A DNA stretch of 64,000 nucleotides from Prado023 sp963818445 (GCA_963818445.1 CAWFSG010000001.1:124001-188000), one strand, 5' to 3'. Positions 14,842 through 22,721 are shown, numbered from the stretch's first letter. Numbers and translations: made by a program. Notes: generated by a model not told the origin, from the letters alone.

Positions 14842-16725
14842 TCAGCCCTCGGCTGCCGCGCGGCTGACCGCGGTCAGGATGCGTTCCCCGTATCGCTCGG
14901 CCTTGGCCGCGCCGATCCCGGGGACGTCGAGCAGCTGCTGGTTCGTGCCCGGACGTCTGGTGGCGATCTCACGCAGGGTCGCGTCGTGGAAGACCACGTA
15001 GGCAGGAACGCCCTGCTCGTCGGCGATCGACTTGCGCTCGGCGCGCAGGGCCTCGAACAGGTCCGCGTCGGGCCCGGTCAGGGTCACGGCCGCAGCCGCA
15101 GCGGAACCGCCCCGGCGTCGGGCCGCTCGCGCTGCCGGCTTCGCGGTGGTGCGCCGGAGGTCGAGTCGTGCCTGGCCGCGCAGGACCGGCTCCGCGGCGT
15201 CGGTGACCTTCAGCGCCCCGTAGGCCTGGGAGTCGGAGCTGAGCAGCCCCTGGGCGACCAGCTGGCGGGCGACCCCGCGCCACGCGGTGGCGTCGAGCTC
15301 GGCGCCGACCCCGAACGTGGGCAGCTGGTCGTGCCCGAGTTCGGCCATGCGCTGCGACGGCTTGCCCACCAGCAGGTCGATGACGTGCCCCGCGCCGAAG
15401 CGCTGCCCGGTGCGGATCACGCCGGACAGGAACTTCTGGGCAGCGACGGTCCCATCCCAGATCTCCGGGGGCGTCAGGCAGGTGTCGCAGTTGCCGCACG
15501 GACCGGTGCGCTCCCCGAAGTAGTCCAGGAGGACGGCGCGTCGACACGTCGCCGCCTCGCAGTACCCGAGCAGGGCGTCGAGCTTCGCGGCCTCGACCCG
15601 GCGGATCTCCACGGGCGCGTCCGAGGCGTCGATCCATGACTTCTGCAGCACCACATCGGCCAGGCCGTAGGCCATCCACGCCTGGGCGGGCTCCCCGTCG
15701 CGACCCGCGCGGCCGGTCTCCTGGTAGTACGCCTCGATGCTCTTGGGCAGGTCGAGGTGCGCGACGAACCGGACGTCGGGCTTGTCGATCCCCATCCCGA
15801 ACGCGATCGTGGCGACCACGACGACGCCGTCCTCGCGCTGGAACCGGTCCTGGGCCGAGCGACGGGCACCCTGGTCAAGGCCCGCGTGATAGGCCAGCGC
15901 GGTGATGCCCTGGTCGGTCAGCCACGCCGCGGTCTGGTCGACCTTCTTGCGCGAGGAGCAGTAGACGATGCCCGAGGACCCGATCAGGCTGGGGTTCTGG
16001 TCGTCACCGGCGAGGAATCCGAGCAGCTGATCGCGGGGGTTGTCCTTCTCCACGACCGTGTAGCGGATGTTGGGGCGGTCGAAGCTGGACAGGAACTCCG
16101 GCGCATCCCCGAGCGCGAGCCGCTGACGGATCTCAGCGCGCGTGATCATGTCGGCGGTGGCCGTGAGGGCCACGCGCGGGACATCCGGGAACCGCTCGGC
16201 GAGCACCGACAGGCCCAGGTACTCCGGGCGGAAGTCGTGGCCCCACTGGGACACGCAGTGCGCCTCGTCGATCGCGAACAGCGCGATGCCGTGGGCCGCG
16301 TTGATCCGGTCGAGCTGGGCCAGGAACCCGACGGTCACCAGGCGCTCGGGGGCGACGTAGAGCAGGTCGAGCTCGCCGGAGGTCATGGCCCGGATGACCT
16401 CGGAGGCGGCCGAGGCATCGAGGCTGGAGTTCAGGAACGCGGCGCGCACGCCGAGCAGCCGCATCGCATCGACCTGGTCCTGCATGAGGGCGATGAGCGG
16501 CGAGACCACGACGCCCAGCCCGGGTCGCACGATGGCCGGCACCTGGTAGCACACCGACTTCCCGCCGCCGGTCGGCATCAGGACCAGGGCGTCCCCACCG
16601 GAGACCACCTGGTCGATGATCTCGGCCTGGGCACCACGGAACCGGTCGTAGCCGAAGACCTCCTGCAGGACGTGCAATGACCTGCTGGGGGCCTCGAGGT
16701 CGGGGGCGCTGGTGGGGCTGGGCAT
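14842..16725 (-). CDS. recQ: ATP-dependent DNA helicase RecQ
   Basis: 627 residues, full-length RecQ. Walker A is PTGGGKS, motif II is DEAHCVSQWGHDF, and YQETGRAGRDG is motif VI. The RQC zinc site is formed by the cysteines of YCEAATCRR and CGNCDTC; a winged helix follows, then an HRDC domain at the C-terminus (LFEALRAERKSIADEQ, DVPGIGAAKAERYGE) after an Ala/Arg-rich linker. Function: 3'-5' unwinding of branched DNA in recombination and repair. Start is ATG at 16725 (MPSPTSAPDLEAP), because the long open frame further upstream is antisense to the PAP2 and neighbouring genes. Confidence 0.95.
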   Translation of the reverse strand: MPSPTSAPDLEAPSRSLHVLQEVFGYDRFRGAQAEIIDQVVSGGDALVLMPTGGGKSVCYQVPAIVRPGLGVVVSPLIALMQDQVDAMRLLGVRAAFLNSSLDASAASEVIRAMTSGELDLLYVAPERLVTVGFLAQLDRINAAHGIALFAIDEAHCVSQWGHDFRPEYLGLSVLAERFPDVPRVALTATADMITRAEIRQRLALGDAPEFLSSFDRPNIRYTVVEKDNPRDQLLGFLAGDDQNPSLIGSSGIVYCSSRKKVDQTAAWLTDQGITALAYHAGLDQGARRSAQDRFQREDGVVVVATIAFGMGIDKPDVRFVAHLDLPKSIEAYYQETGRAGRDGEPAQAWMAYGLADVVLQKSWIDASDAPVEIRRVEAAKLDALLGYCEAATCRRAVLLDYFGERTGPCGNCDTCLTPPEIWDGTVAAQKFLSGVIRTGQRFGAGHVIDLLVGKPSQRMAELGHDQLPTFGVGAELDATAWRGVARQLVAQGLLSSDSQAYGALKVTDAAEPVLRGQARLDLRRTTAKPAARAARRRGGSAAAAAVTLTGPDADLFEALRAERKSIADEQGVPAYVVFHDATLREIATRRPGTNQQLLDVPGIGAAKAERYGERILTAVSRAAAEG

Positions 16726-16790
16726 GGGTGCATTCTCACCCGGGCGGCAGACAATCGGCTCCGCCCCGCCGGGCGGCACGGTGATGCGCG

Positions 16791-17642
16791 TCACCCTGCC
16801 GACCACGTCACCCGACTCGCGGGCACACCCGCTCGACCTGGGCGCTGCGAGGGGAAGAGCCACGCGACCCCGGCCGCGATCGCCAGGAGGACGACCGCGG
16901 CGACTCCGTCGATGATGAAGTGGTTGCCGGTCACCACGACGACCCAGAGGGTGACCAGCGGATAGCCCAGGGCCAGCCATCGCCACGGGCTTGCCGAGGC
17001 CACGATGATGAACAGGGCCACCGCGGCGGCCCACGCGAGGTGGATGGAGGGCATCGCGCTGAGTTGGTTCCCCCCGGGGATCCCGTCGTACACCGACAGT
17101 CCGTCGCGCAGGGCGGTGTCCACCACGCCCAGTGAGGGGAGCAGGCGGGGTGGGGCGACCGGCTTGTACTGGATGACCAGGCACGCGGCCGTGGTCAGCA
17201 CCAGGGTCGAGCGGACGAACGGCCAGTCGCGGCGATGGAACATCAGCACCCAGCCCAGGGTGACCAGGACGATGGGCACGTGCATCCCGGCGTAGTAGGC
17301 GTCGGAGACCCGCATGACCCACTCGTGGCCGAGCACGGGCTGCTGGAGGGTGGCCTCGGTGGGCCATCCGAGGGCACTCTCCAGCTCCGCCAGGCGCAAC
17401 CCGGACCGATAGGCGTCCTCCAACCCGCCCAGGGAGGCTGCTCCCGCGTAATGCCACGCCGCGTAGAGGGTCAGCATGAGCGCGGTCTCGGCGAAGGCGC
17501 CCCCGGTGCGCCAGGTGGTGTCCCCGCGACGGCTGGCCACCGCCTGGGCGAGGATCAGGGTCATCGCGATGGTGAGCGCCCACGAGGCAGGCATCCACCC
17601 CAGGCCCGCCATGGTGATCGGCGGATCTGCGGGGCTCACCAC
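16791..17642 (-). CDS. PAP2-superfamily membrane protein (inositolphosphotransferase/Aur1-like)
   Basis: 283 residues, about six hydrophobic segments. The three PAP2 phosphatase signatures are present in order: YKPVAPPRLLP (K-x-RP type), AMPSIHLAW (SxH) and TGNHFIIDGV (H-x3-D). The spacing is that of the PAP2_3 subgroup, which includes Aur1-type inositol phosphorylceramide synthases and actinobacterial relatives that use phosphatidylinositol. Probable role: transfer or hydrolysis of a lipid phosphate at the outer face of the membrane. GTG at 17642 is used; ATG at 17612 is an alternative and neither has a clear ribosome binding site. Whether it takes part in inositol lipid metabolism is inference from the fold. 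Confidence 0.75.
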   Translation of the reverse strand: MVSPADPPITMAGLGWMPASWALTIAMTLILAQAVASRRGDTTWRTGGAFAETALMLTLYAAWHYAGAASLGGLEDAYRSGLRLAELESALGWPTEATLQQPVLGHEWVMRVSDAYYAGMHVPIVLVTLGWVLMFHRRDWPFVRSTLVLTTAACLVIQYKPVAPPRLLPSLGVVDTALRDGLSVYDGIPGGNQLSAMPSIHLAWAAAVALFIIVASASPWRWLALGYPLVTLWVVVVTGNHFIIDGVAAVVLLAIAAGVAWLFPSQRPGRAGVPASRVTWSAG

Positions 17643-17705
17643 CGAAGGATAGTTCGCAACCGTCCCTGCCGAGTTCGAATGGGCCGCGCCAGGGCGGGCG
17701 GCGGA

Positions 17706-18335
17706 TCAGGCGATCCGGGTGAACCTCCCCTGGTTCCCCGAGCCGGGGATCCACAGGCCCTCGGAGCCGTGCAGCCGCTCCATGTAGCCGGGGTCCGAGT
17801 TCAGGGCCTGCTGCCCGGCCTCGGCAGCGGCGACGTCGTCGTAGACGCTGAAGAAGGTGACCTCGCCCATGAGGCCGAAGGCACTGACCCACACCGATAC
17901 CGGGTTGCCAGTGACCTTCTCGGCGTGCAGCGCCATCTCCACGGACCACGCCAGGGTCTCGCCCATCCGGGACAGCGTCGCGGTGCCCCAGGTGACCGAT
18001 GACACCGATCCGAGGTCGTGCTCCGGCTCCGGTGAGCCATGGACCAGCGACCGGAGCGAGTCCTGACCGGCCACGGGGATCATCTCCTGGCCGGTGGCCA
18101 GGAGGTCGAGGTACTCCTGGTTGGCCAGCAGGGAGGTCATGTCGGTGGCCAGCTCGGCCTGCGACTTCACCAGGGCGCTCCACACGACGCCCCCGATGGG
18201 TGCGCCGAACGAGGCTGCCCACGCAGTGACCGGCAGGGAGGTGGTGGCCCGCACCACGTCGGTGATCTGCTGCACCCACGGGAACATGGCGCGGGGGTTG
18301 GCGCGGACGACGGCCGAGCGGGAGAAGAGGTACAT
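17706..18335 (-). CDS. Conserved protein of unknown function behind a CRP/GlxR site
   Basis: 209 residues, no signal peptide and no catalytic motif I recognise. It begins MYLFSRSAVVRANPRAMFPW and contains two repeats of similar build: PVTAWAASFGAPIGGVVWSALV and PVSVWVSAFGLMGEVTFFSVY, each followed by a helix with a variable Leu/Gly segment. This internal duplication suggests a dimeric alpha-beta-barrel (ferredoxin-like) protein of the EthD/NIPSNAP type, though the assignment is weak. ATG at 18335 has AGGAG six bases upstream. A perfect CRP-type palindrome lies 66 bp upstream of the start, so cAMP or a CRP/FNR regulator probably controls it. Confidence 0.65.
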   Translation of the reverse strand: MYLFSRSAVVRANPRAMFPWVQQITDVVRATTSLPVTAWAASFGAPIGGVVWSALVKSQAELATDMTSLLANQEYLDLLATGQEMIPVAGQDSLRSLVHGSPEPEHDLGSVSSVTWGTATLSRMGETLAWSVEMALHAEKVTGNPVSVWVSAFGLMGEVTFFSVYDDVAAAEAGQQALNSDPGYMERLHGSEGLWIPGSGNQGRFTRIA

Positions 18336-18401
18336 GCGGGGCTCCTGGGTCGAGTGCGGCCCATGCAGGAGGGGTGCACGAACGCCGGAACCAGCATGGG
18401 A

Positions 18402-18417
18402 TGTGATGTGGATCACA
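18402..18417. promoter_or_regulatory. Perfect CRP/GlxR-type operator TGTGA-N6-TCACA
   Basis: TGTGATGTGGATCACA at 18402-18417 is a perfect match to the CRP/GlxR dyad. It lies 66 bp upstream of the minus-strand gene at 18335 and 162 bp upstream of the aroE-like gene at 18580, so it could act on either. Activation or repression cannot be told from position alone. Confidence 0.7.
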
Positions 18418-18579
18418 TGCCTCGGAACGTAGCAGCCGATCACAGGCGGGCGGTAGGGGCTGCCCCGGGGGTCTGTGACGCGAGTTCCGGCGTACCGGGT
18501 GGAATCCGGACGAGGTGCGCGGTCATGATGGGCGCGACGGCCGTGAAGCCGGCTCCGAGCTCAGGAGGACCTGGCGGCC

Positions 18580-19404
18580 ATGGACATCACTGCGATCACC
18601 AAGGACACGGCCCTGTGCATCTCGCTGTCCGGGAGACCCAGCAACCTCGGTACCCGGTTCCACAACCACCTGTACGCCGAACTCGGCTTGGACTACCTCT
18701 ACAAGGCGTTCACGACGACCGACCTGCCCGCGGCCGTGGCCGGGATCAGGGCATTGGGCATCCGGGGGTGCGGGGTGTCCATGCCGTTCAAGGAGGACGT
18801 GATCGCGCTGGTCGACTCCATGGACGACTCGGCGCTGGCGATCTCGTCGGTGAACACGATCGTCAACACCGAGGGGCACCTGCGGGCGTACAACACCGAC
18901 TACGTGGCGGTCGTGAGCCTGCTGCGCGACCACGGCGTCGCCCCTGACCTCACGTTCGCGGTCCTGGGCAGCGGGGGGATGGCCCGTGCCGTTGTGGCCG
19001 CCCTTCGGGACTCGGGCTTCGACGCGGGGGTCGTGGTGGCGCGCAACGAGGCGACGGGTCGGCCCCTGGCCGAGGAGTACGGCTATCCGTGGCGCCCCGA
19101 GGTGGGGTCCGACCGCCCGGCCCTGGTGATCAACGCGACCCCGGTCGGGATGGCCGGCGGGCCGGCCGCGGGGGAGCTGCCCGTCGCCCCGGACGTCGTC
19201 GACGCGGCCCAGACCGTGTTCGAGGTCGTGGCGATGCCCATCGAGACCCCCCTCGTGCGCCGAGCCCGCGAGCGCGGCCTCAGGGTGATCACCGGTGCCG
19301 AGGTCCAGGCCCTTCAGGCCGCCGAGCAGTTCGTGCTCTACACCGGGATCCGCCCGACGCAGGAGGAACTCGCCCGCGCCGCGGCGTTCTCGAGGACCGG
19401 GTAG
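18580..19404 (+). CDS. Shikimate dehydrogenase-like protein (AroE paralogue)
   Basis: 274 residues. The fold and motifs are those of the AroE/YdiB family: SLSGRPSNLGTRFHN in place of the usual SxS substrate loop, catalytic Lys in GVSMPFKEDV, Asn in SVNTIVN, Asp in AYNTDY, and an NAD(P)-binding LGSGGMARAV. The altered first motif and lack of neighbouring aro genes suggest the SDH-like (HI0607-type) or quinate/YdiB group and not the housekeeping enzyme. Reaction: reversible oxidation of a shikimate-like hydroxy acid. AGGAGG lies about 12 nt before the ATG, somewhat far. The 3' end adjoins a remnant of a different gene on the opposite strand. Confidence 0.8.
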   Translation: MDITAITKDTALCISLSGRPSNLGTRFHNHLYAELGLDYLYKAFTTTDLPAAVAGIRALGIRGCGVSMPFKEDVIALVDSMDDSALAISSVNTIVNTEGHLRAYNTDYVAVVSLLRDHGVAPDLTFAVLGSGGMARAVVAALRDSGFDAGVVVARNEATGRPLAEEYGYPWRPEVGSDRPALVINATPVGMAGGPAAGELPVAPDVVDAAQTVFEVVAMPIETPLVRRARERGLRVITGAEVQALQAAEQFVLYTGIRPTQEELARAAAFSRTG

Positions 19405-19475
19405 GAGGCCTTCGCGGCAGGTACGTCGCTGGTCATGAGGTCGACCCAGCCGAATGTTCCCTGTGGCAGTTCCAT
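19338..19475 (-). pseudogene. Truncated N-terminal remnant of a VOC (glyoxalase/bleomycin-resistance) protein
   Basis: An ATG at 19475 on the minus strand opens a 45-codon frame. Its first 23 residues, MELPQGTFGWVDLMTSDV followed by PAAKA, are a very recognisable start of two-domain VOC proteins (normally continuing xFYxxLFGW). After ASYP the frame runs into antisense of the aroE-like 3' end and stops at 19338, so the rest of the domain is gone. It is therefore a gene fragment, not a small functional gene. It marks a deletion or insertion junction near 19400. Confidence 0.6.
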
Positions 19476-19481
19476 GACGGC

Positions 19482-19508
19482 CCGCTGGGCCCGCTGGGGC
19501 CCGAGCGG
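19482..19508. terminator. Hairpin terminator between aroE-like and quinone reductase genes
   Basis: CCGCTGGGCCC (19482-19492) pairs with GGGCCC (19497-19502) and AGCGG (19504-19508) around a GCTG loop, with one bulged base. It sits between convergent genes; no T-tract. Confidence 0.6.
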
Positions 19509-19520
19509 AACCCTGTCGCC

Positions 19521-20492
19521 TCAGATGGTGATCACGACCTTGCCCCGGGCCCTGCCCTGCTCGACGTGCCGGATCGCGTCGGGGACCTCGGCCAGCGGGT
19601 AGCTGCGCTCGATCACGGGCGTGATCTGACCGGCCTCGATCATGTCCTTCAGGACGACCATGTCCGCGGCGTTCTCCGAGGCGGTCACCGATCGCAGGTC
19701 CTGGCCGACGAAGGGCGAGAGCAGTGGCGCGCGCAGCATGCGGTCGAATCCGCCGAGCCAGCGCCCGCCGGTCTCCTGGCCCACGATCGCCACGGTGCCA
19801 GTGGGAGTCAGGGCCCGGCGCAGGCGGGCCAGCGAGGCGTTGCCGCCGATGTCCACGATCACGTCGTAGCGATGCTCGCCCGCGGCGAAGTCCTCGGCCG
19901 TGTAGTCGATGACCTCATCGGCGCCGATTGCCCGGACCAGGTCGAGCTTCGACGTGCTGGCGACGCCGGTCACATGCGCACCCAGCGCCTTGGCCACCTG
20001 CACCGCGTAGGTGCCCACCCCGCCCGATGCCCCGATGACCAGCACCTTCTGCCCAGCCTGGACGTGGGCCACGTCGCGCAGTGCCTGCAGGGCGGTCAGG
20101 CCGCTGATCGCGATGGCCGCCGCCTGTTCGAAGGTCAGGTTCGCCGGCTTCGGTGCGAGCTTGCCCTCCGGGGCGACGGCGTACTCGGCGAAGGTGCCCT
20201 TGCCGATGCCGAACACCTCGTCGCCGGGGGCGAAGTGGGTCACATCCCTGCCGACCGCCTCCACCACCCCGGCCAGGTCCATGCCCAGGACCGGGTTCTT
20301 GGGCGCACGGACCCCGTACCCCGCGATGCGGATCGGGTAGGGCAGCCCGGCCATCAGGTGCCAGACGCCGCGATCCACCCCCGCGGCGTGAACGCGCACC
20401 AGCACCTGGTCGTCGGCGATCTCGGGTACGTCGATGTCCCTGAGCTCGAGCACGTCGGCGGTTCCGTAGGTGTCCTGGACGATGGCCTTCAT
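19521..20492 (-). CDS. Zinc-independent NADPH:quinone reductase-like MDR protein
   Basis: 323 residues, medium-chain dehydrogenase/reductase. N-terminal GroES-like domain contains VLGMDLAGVVEAVG and FAPGDEVFG; the Rossmann motif is VIGASGGVGTYAVQVAK. The structural zinc cysteines of alcohol dehydrogenases are absent, which places it with quinone or enone reductases. Expected cofactor NADPH, substrate unknown. ATG at 20492 has AAGGAGA upstream. It diverges from a TetR-family gene across 144 bp that contain repeated CTTACGTTGTA elements, so it is the likely target of that repressor, with induction by a reactive electrophile or quinone as a reasonable but unproven idea. Confidence 0.88.
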   Translation of the reverse strand: MKAIVQDTYGTADVLELRDIDVPEIADDQVLVRVHAAGVDRGVWHLMAGLPYPIRIAGYGVRAPKNPVLGMDLAGVVEAVGRDVTHFAPGDEVFGIGKGTFAEYAVAPEGKLAPKPANLTFEQAAAIAISGLTALQALRDVAHVQAGQKVLVIGASGGVGTYAVQVAKALGAHVTGVASTSKLDLVRAIGADEVIDYTAEDFAAGEHRYDVIVDIGGNASLARLRRALTPTGTVAIVGQETGGRWLGGFDRMLRAPLLSPFVGQDLRSVTASENAADMVVLKDMIEAGQITPVIERSYPLAEVPDAIRHVEQGRARGKVVITI

Positions 20493-20535
20493 AGGTTCTC
20501 CTTGTCTGTGGGCCCCTGCTGTGGGCCGCGTCGTG

Positions 20536-20611
20536 CGTACTTACGTTGTACGCTTACGCAGTAAGTTACACGAGTCGCGCCGCTGCGTCCAGCCCGTGTG
20601 CTTACGTTGTA
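20536..20611. promoter_or_regulatory. Operator region with direct and inverted repeats between the MDR and tetR genes
   Basis: The 11-mer CTTACGTTGTA occurs at 20540-20550 and again at 20601-20611. ACTTAC (20539-20544) and GTAAGT (20561-20566) form an inverted repeat, and CGTAC-N7-GTACG (20536-20552) is a second dyad. These AT-richer elements lie upstream of both divergent genes, as expected for a TetR regulator that controls its neighbour and itself. Confidence 0.55.
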
Positions 20612-20636
20612 TGTTCCTCGGATCGAGGAGGTCACG

Positions 20637-21299
20637 ATGAGGACAGGCACCGCACCACCAGCGCAGGCGCGCGCCGCCCTGACCCGGGAGCGGGTCCTGC
20701 GTGCGGCGATCTCCCTGGCGGATGAGGGTGGGATCGACTCCCTGACCATGCGTGGGCTCGGTCGGGCGCTCGGCGTCGAGGCGATGTCGTTGTACAACCA
20801 CGTCGCCAACAAGGACGACCTCCTCGACGGCATGGTCGACGTGGTCGTGGGTGACATCGTGGTGCCGCCGTCGGGGACGGATTGGCGCAGCGCCATGCGC
20901 GCGCGGTGCATCTCGGCCCACGAGATGCTGCTGGCCCACCCGTGGGCCGCGATGCAGATCACCTCGCGCTACAGCATCGGCCCGGGGATGACGCGCTACC
21001 TGGATGCGACGCTCGGCCGCCTTCGCGAGGGTGGGTTCTCCATCGAGGGCGCACTCGACGCCTGGAACGCCCTGGACAGCCATCTCTACGGGTTCACCCT
21101 CCAGGAGCTGAATCTGCCGTTCGAGGTCGAGGAATCCTCGGCGGTCTCGGCGTCGGTCCTGCCACAGATCCCGGCCGAGGAGTTCCCGCACGTGGTGGAG
21201 ATCATCGGGCACGTCATGGCCCACGGCCGGCGCGAGGACTTCGAGTTCGGCCTCGACCTGATCCTCGACGGACTGGAGCGGAGGCTCGCGGGGGACTGA
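20637..21299 (+). CDS. TetR/AcrR-family regulator (TetR_C class)
   Basis: 220 residues. N-terminal helix-turn-helix: RERVLRAAISLADEGGIDSL then MRGLGRALGVEAMSLYNHVANKDDLLDGMVD, a classic TetR DNA-binding domain. The C-terminal half (WNALDSHLYGFTLQ, FEFGLDLILDGLE) matches the TetR_C all-helical ligand-binding domain found in tetracycline repressor relatives. ATG at 20637 has GAGGAGG five bases upstream. Divergent from the quinone reductase-like gene, the probable target. The downstream hydrolase gene has its own promoter with a different palindrome, so it is probably not controlled by this protein. Confidence 0.9.
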   Translation: MRTGTAPPAQARAALTRERVLRAAISLADEGGIDSLTMRGLGRALGVEAMSLYNHVANKDDLLDGMVDVVVGDIVVPPSGTDWRSAMRARCISAHEMLLAHPWAAMQITSRYSIGPGMTRYLDATLGRLREGGFSIEGALDAWNALDSHLYGFTLQELNLPFEVEESSAVSASVLPQIPAEEFPHVVEIIGHVMAHGRREDFEFGLDLILDGLERRLAGD

Positions 21300-21308
21300 C
21301 TGAGGCTA

Positions 21309-21337
21309 TTGACATTAGCCAAATGGCTAAGTACAGT
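21309..21337 (+). promoter_or_regulatory. Consensus promoter with a TetR-type operator in the spacer
   Basis: TTGACA (21309-21314) is a perfect -35; 17 nt later TACAGT (21332-21337) is the -10. The spacer contains the perfect dyad TTAGCC-AAAT-GGCTAA (21315-21330). A repressor bound there would block RNA polymerase. The predicted transcription start coincides with the ATG at 21344, giving a leaderless mRNA. The best repressor candidate is the TetR protein encoded at the end of the same operon. Confidence 0.8.
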
Positions 21338-21343
21338 AGCCGC

Positions 21344-22165
21344 ATGCTGATCACCACGAATGTCCAGTTCCTCGCCCGCCCCGACGGTCGCGTCGCCTAT
21401 GAGGTCGAGGGCTCCGGACCTCTGGTCATCCTCGTTCCCGGGATGGGGGACCTGCGCAGCACCTACCGGCACCTCGCCCCCACGCTGATAGCCGCCGGGT
21501 ACCGGGTCGCCAGCACGGACCTGCGCGGCCACGGGGACAGCGACGCCACGTTCGGCGCGTACGGCGACGAGGCGACCGCCGGGGACCTCATCGCGTTGAT
21601 CGAGCACCTCGGCGGACCAGCGGTCCTGGTCGGCAACTCGATGGGGGCCGGTGCGGGAGCCCTCGTTGCCGCCCTGCGACCGGACCTGGTCAGTGGGCTG
21701 GTGCTCGTCGGGCCGTTCGTGCGCGACCCCGAGCTGAACCTGGCAACGCGCCTCATGCTGCGGCTGGCGATGGCCCGCCCGTGGGGCGCGCGCGCCTGGA
21801 TCGCCTACCTTCCCACGCTCAGTGCCGGCCGGCGTCCCGAGGACTTCGACGCGCACCTGGACGCCATCGCGCACAGCCTGTCCCGGCCCGGACACGCCCG
21901 TGCGTTCTGGCAGACCACCCGGCAGACGACGCACGCCCCGGTCGAGGCGCACCTGGGTGACGTGAGTGCTCCGGCCATCGTGATCATGGGGGAGTTGGAC
22001 CCGGACTGGGCCGATCCTGCTGCTGAGGCCCACTGGATCGCCACGGCCCTGGGTGGCGAGATGGTGATGGTGCCCGACGCGGGCCACTACCCGCAGTCCC
22101 AGCAGCCGGAGATCACGTCCGAGTCGATCCTGGCCTTCCTGGCCCGGGTGGCGACGCGTGCCTAG
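21344..22165 (+). CDS. Alpha/beta hydrolase
   Basis: 273 residues. The nucleophile elbow is GNSMGAGAG, the oxyanion region VPGMGDLRSTY, the acid Asp is in IMGELDPDWADP and the His in VPDAGHYPQSQ, a complete catalytic triad. A short cap domain with basic residues lies between strands 6 and 7. Probable esterase, lactonase or related hydrolase; the substrate is unknown. ATG at 21344 is preferred over ATG at 21323 because the latter lies inside the promoter's operator and before the predicted transcription start. It overlaps the downstream tetR by 8 nt, so the pair is a self-regulated two-gene operon. Confidence 0.88.
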   Translation: MLITTNVQFLARPDGRVAYEVEGSGPLVILVPGMGDLRSTYRHLAPTLIAAGYRVASTDLRGHGDSDATFGAYGDEATAGDLIALIEHLGGPAVLVGNSMGAGAGALVAALRPDLVSGLVLVGPFVRDPELNLATRLMLRLAMARPWGARAWIAYLPTLSAGRRPEDFDAHLDAIAHSLSRPGHARAFWQTTRQTTHAPVEAHLGDVSAPAIVIMGELDPDWADPAAEAHWIATALGGEMVMVPDAGHYPQSQQPEITSESILAFLARVATRA

Positions 22166-22721
22166 GGCCGGGCTGACCCCCGAGCGCGTGATCGACGAGG
22201 CCCAGGCCCTCAGCGATGAGGTGGGACTCGATGCCCTGACACTGGCCGCTCTCGCCAGCCGGCTCGGGGTACGTCAGCCCTCGCTCTACAAGCACATCGA
22301 TGGCACCGATGCCCTGCTGCGCGCCCTGTCCGTGCGCGCCAAGCGGGAGCTTGCCGACGTCCTCGGGCGCGCCGCGGTCGGCAGGTCCGGGGACGACGCA
22401 GTCGCCGCACTGGCCGGGGCGTATCGGCAGTGGGCCCGGGCCCACCCCGGCCGGTACCAGTCAACGGTGGCCGCGCCCGCACCCGGGGACGCCGACGACG
22501 AGGCTGCCAGTCAGGCTGTCGTATCCGTCGTGCTGGACATCCTGGCGGGGTACGGCCTGCATGGCGACGACGCGATCCACGCGACGCGTGCCGTGCGCGC
22601 CGCACTGCACGGCTTCGTCAGCATCGAGGCTGTGGGCGGCTTCGGGCTGCCGATCGACGTCGATGAGAGCTACGCGCGCCTGGTCGCCAGCCTCACCCGG
22701 GGCATGGTCGGCGCACCCTGA
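22158..22721 (+). CDS. TetR/AcrR-family regulator (WHG-domain type), co-transcribed with the hydrolase
   Basis: 187 residues. The HTH is LTLAALASRLGVRQPSLYKHIDGTDALL (residues about 27-55); the C-terminal domain has the WxxG/'WHG'-type helix bundle (YRQWARAHPGRYQST, RAVRAALHGFVSIEAVGGFG) found in TetR proteins for small hydrophobic ligands. GTG start overlaps the 3' end of the hydrolase gene by 8 nt, so translation is coupled. The perfect palindrome in the operon promoter is its probable operator, making a negative feedback loop in which the hydrolase may destroy or produce the inducer. That last link is inference. Confidence 0.88.
   Translation: MPRAGLTPERVIDEAQALSDEVGLDALTLAALASRLGVRQPSLYKHIDGTDALLRALSVRAKRELADVLGRAAVGRSGDDAVAALAGAYRQWARAHPGRYQSTVAAPAPGDADDEAASQAVVSVVLDILAGYGLHGDDAIHATRAVRAALHGFVSIEAVGGFGLPIDVDESYARLVASLTRGMVGAP

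Noticed and set aside
17665..17700. GAGTTCGAATGGG resembling a tRNA T-arm
   Set aside because: No acceptor stem, anticodon loop or D-arm around it.
16726..18279. Upstream extension of the recQ frame to 1145 codons
   Set aside because: The extension runs antisense-like across PAP2 and another gene; RecQ homology begins at the ATG at 16725.
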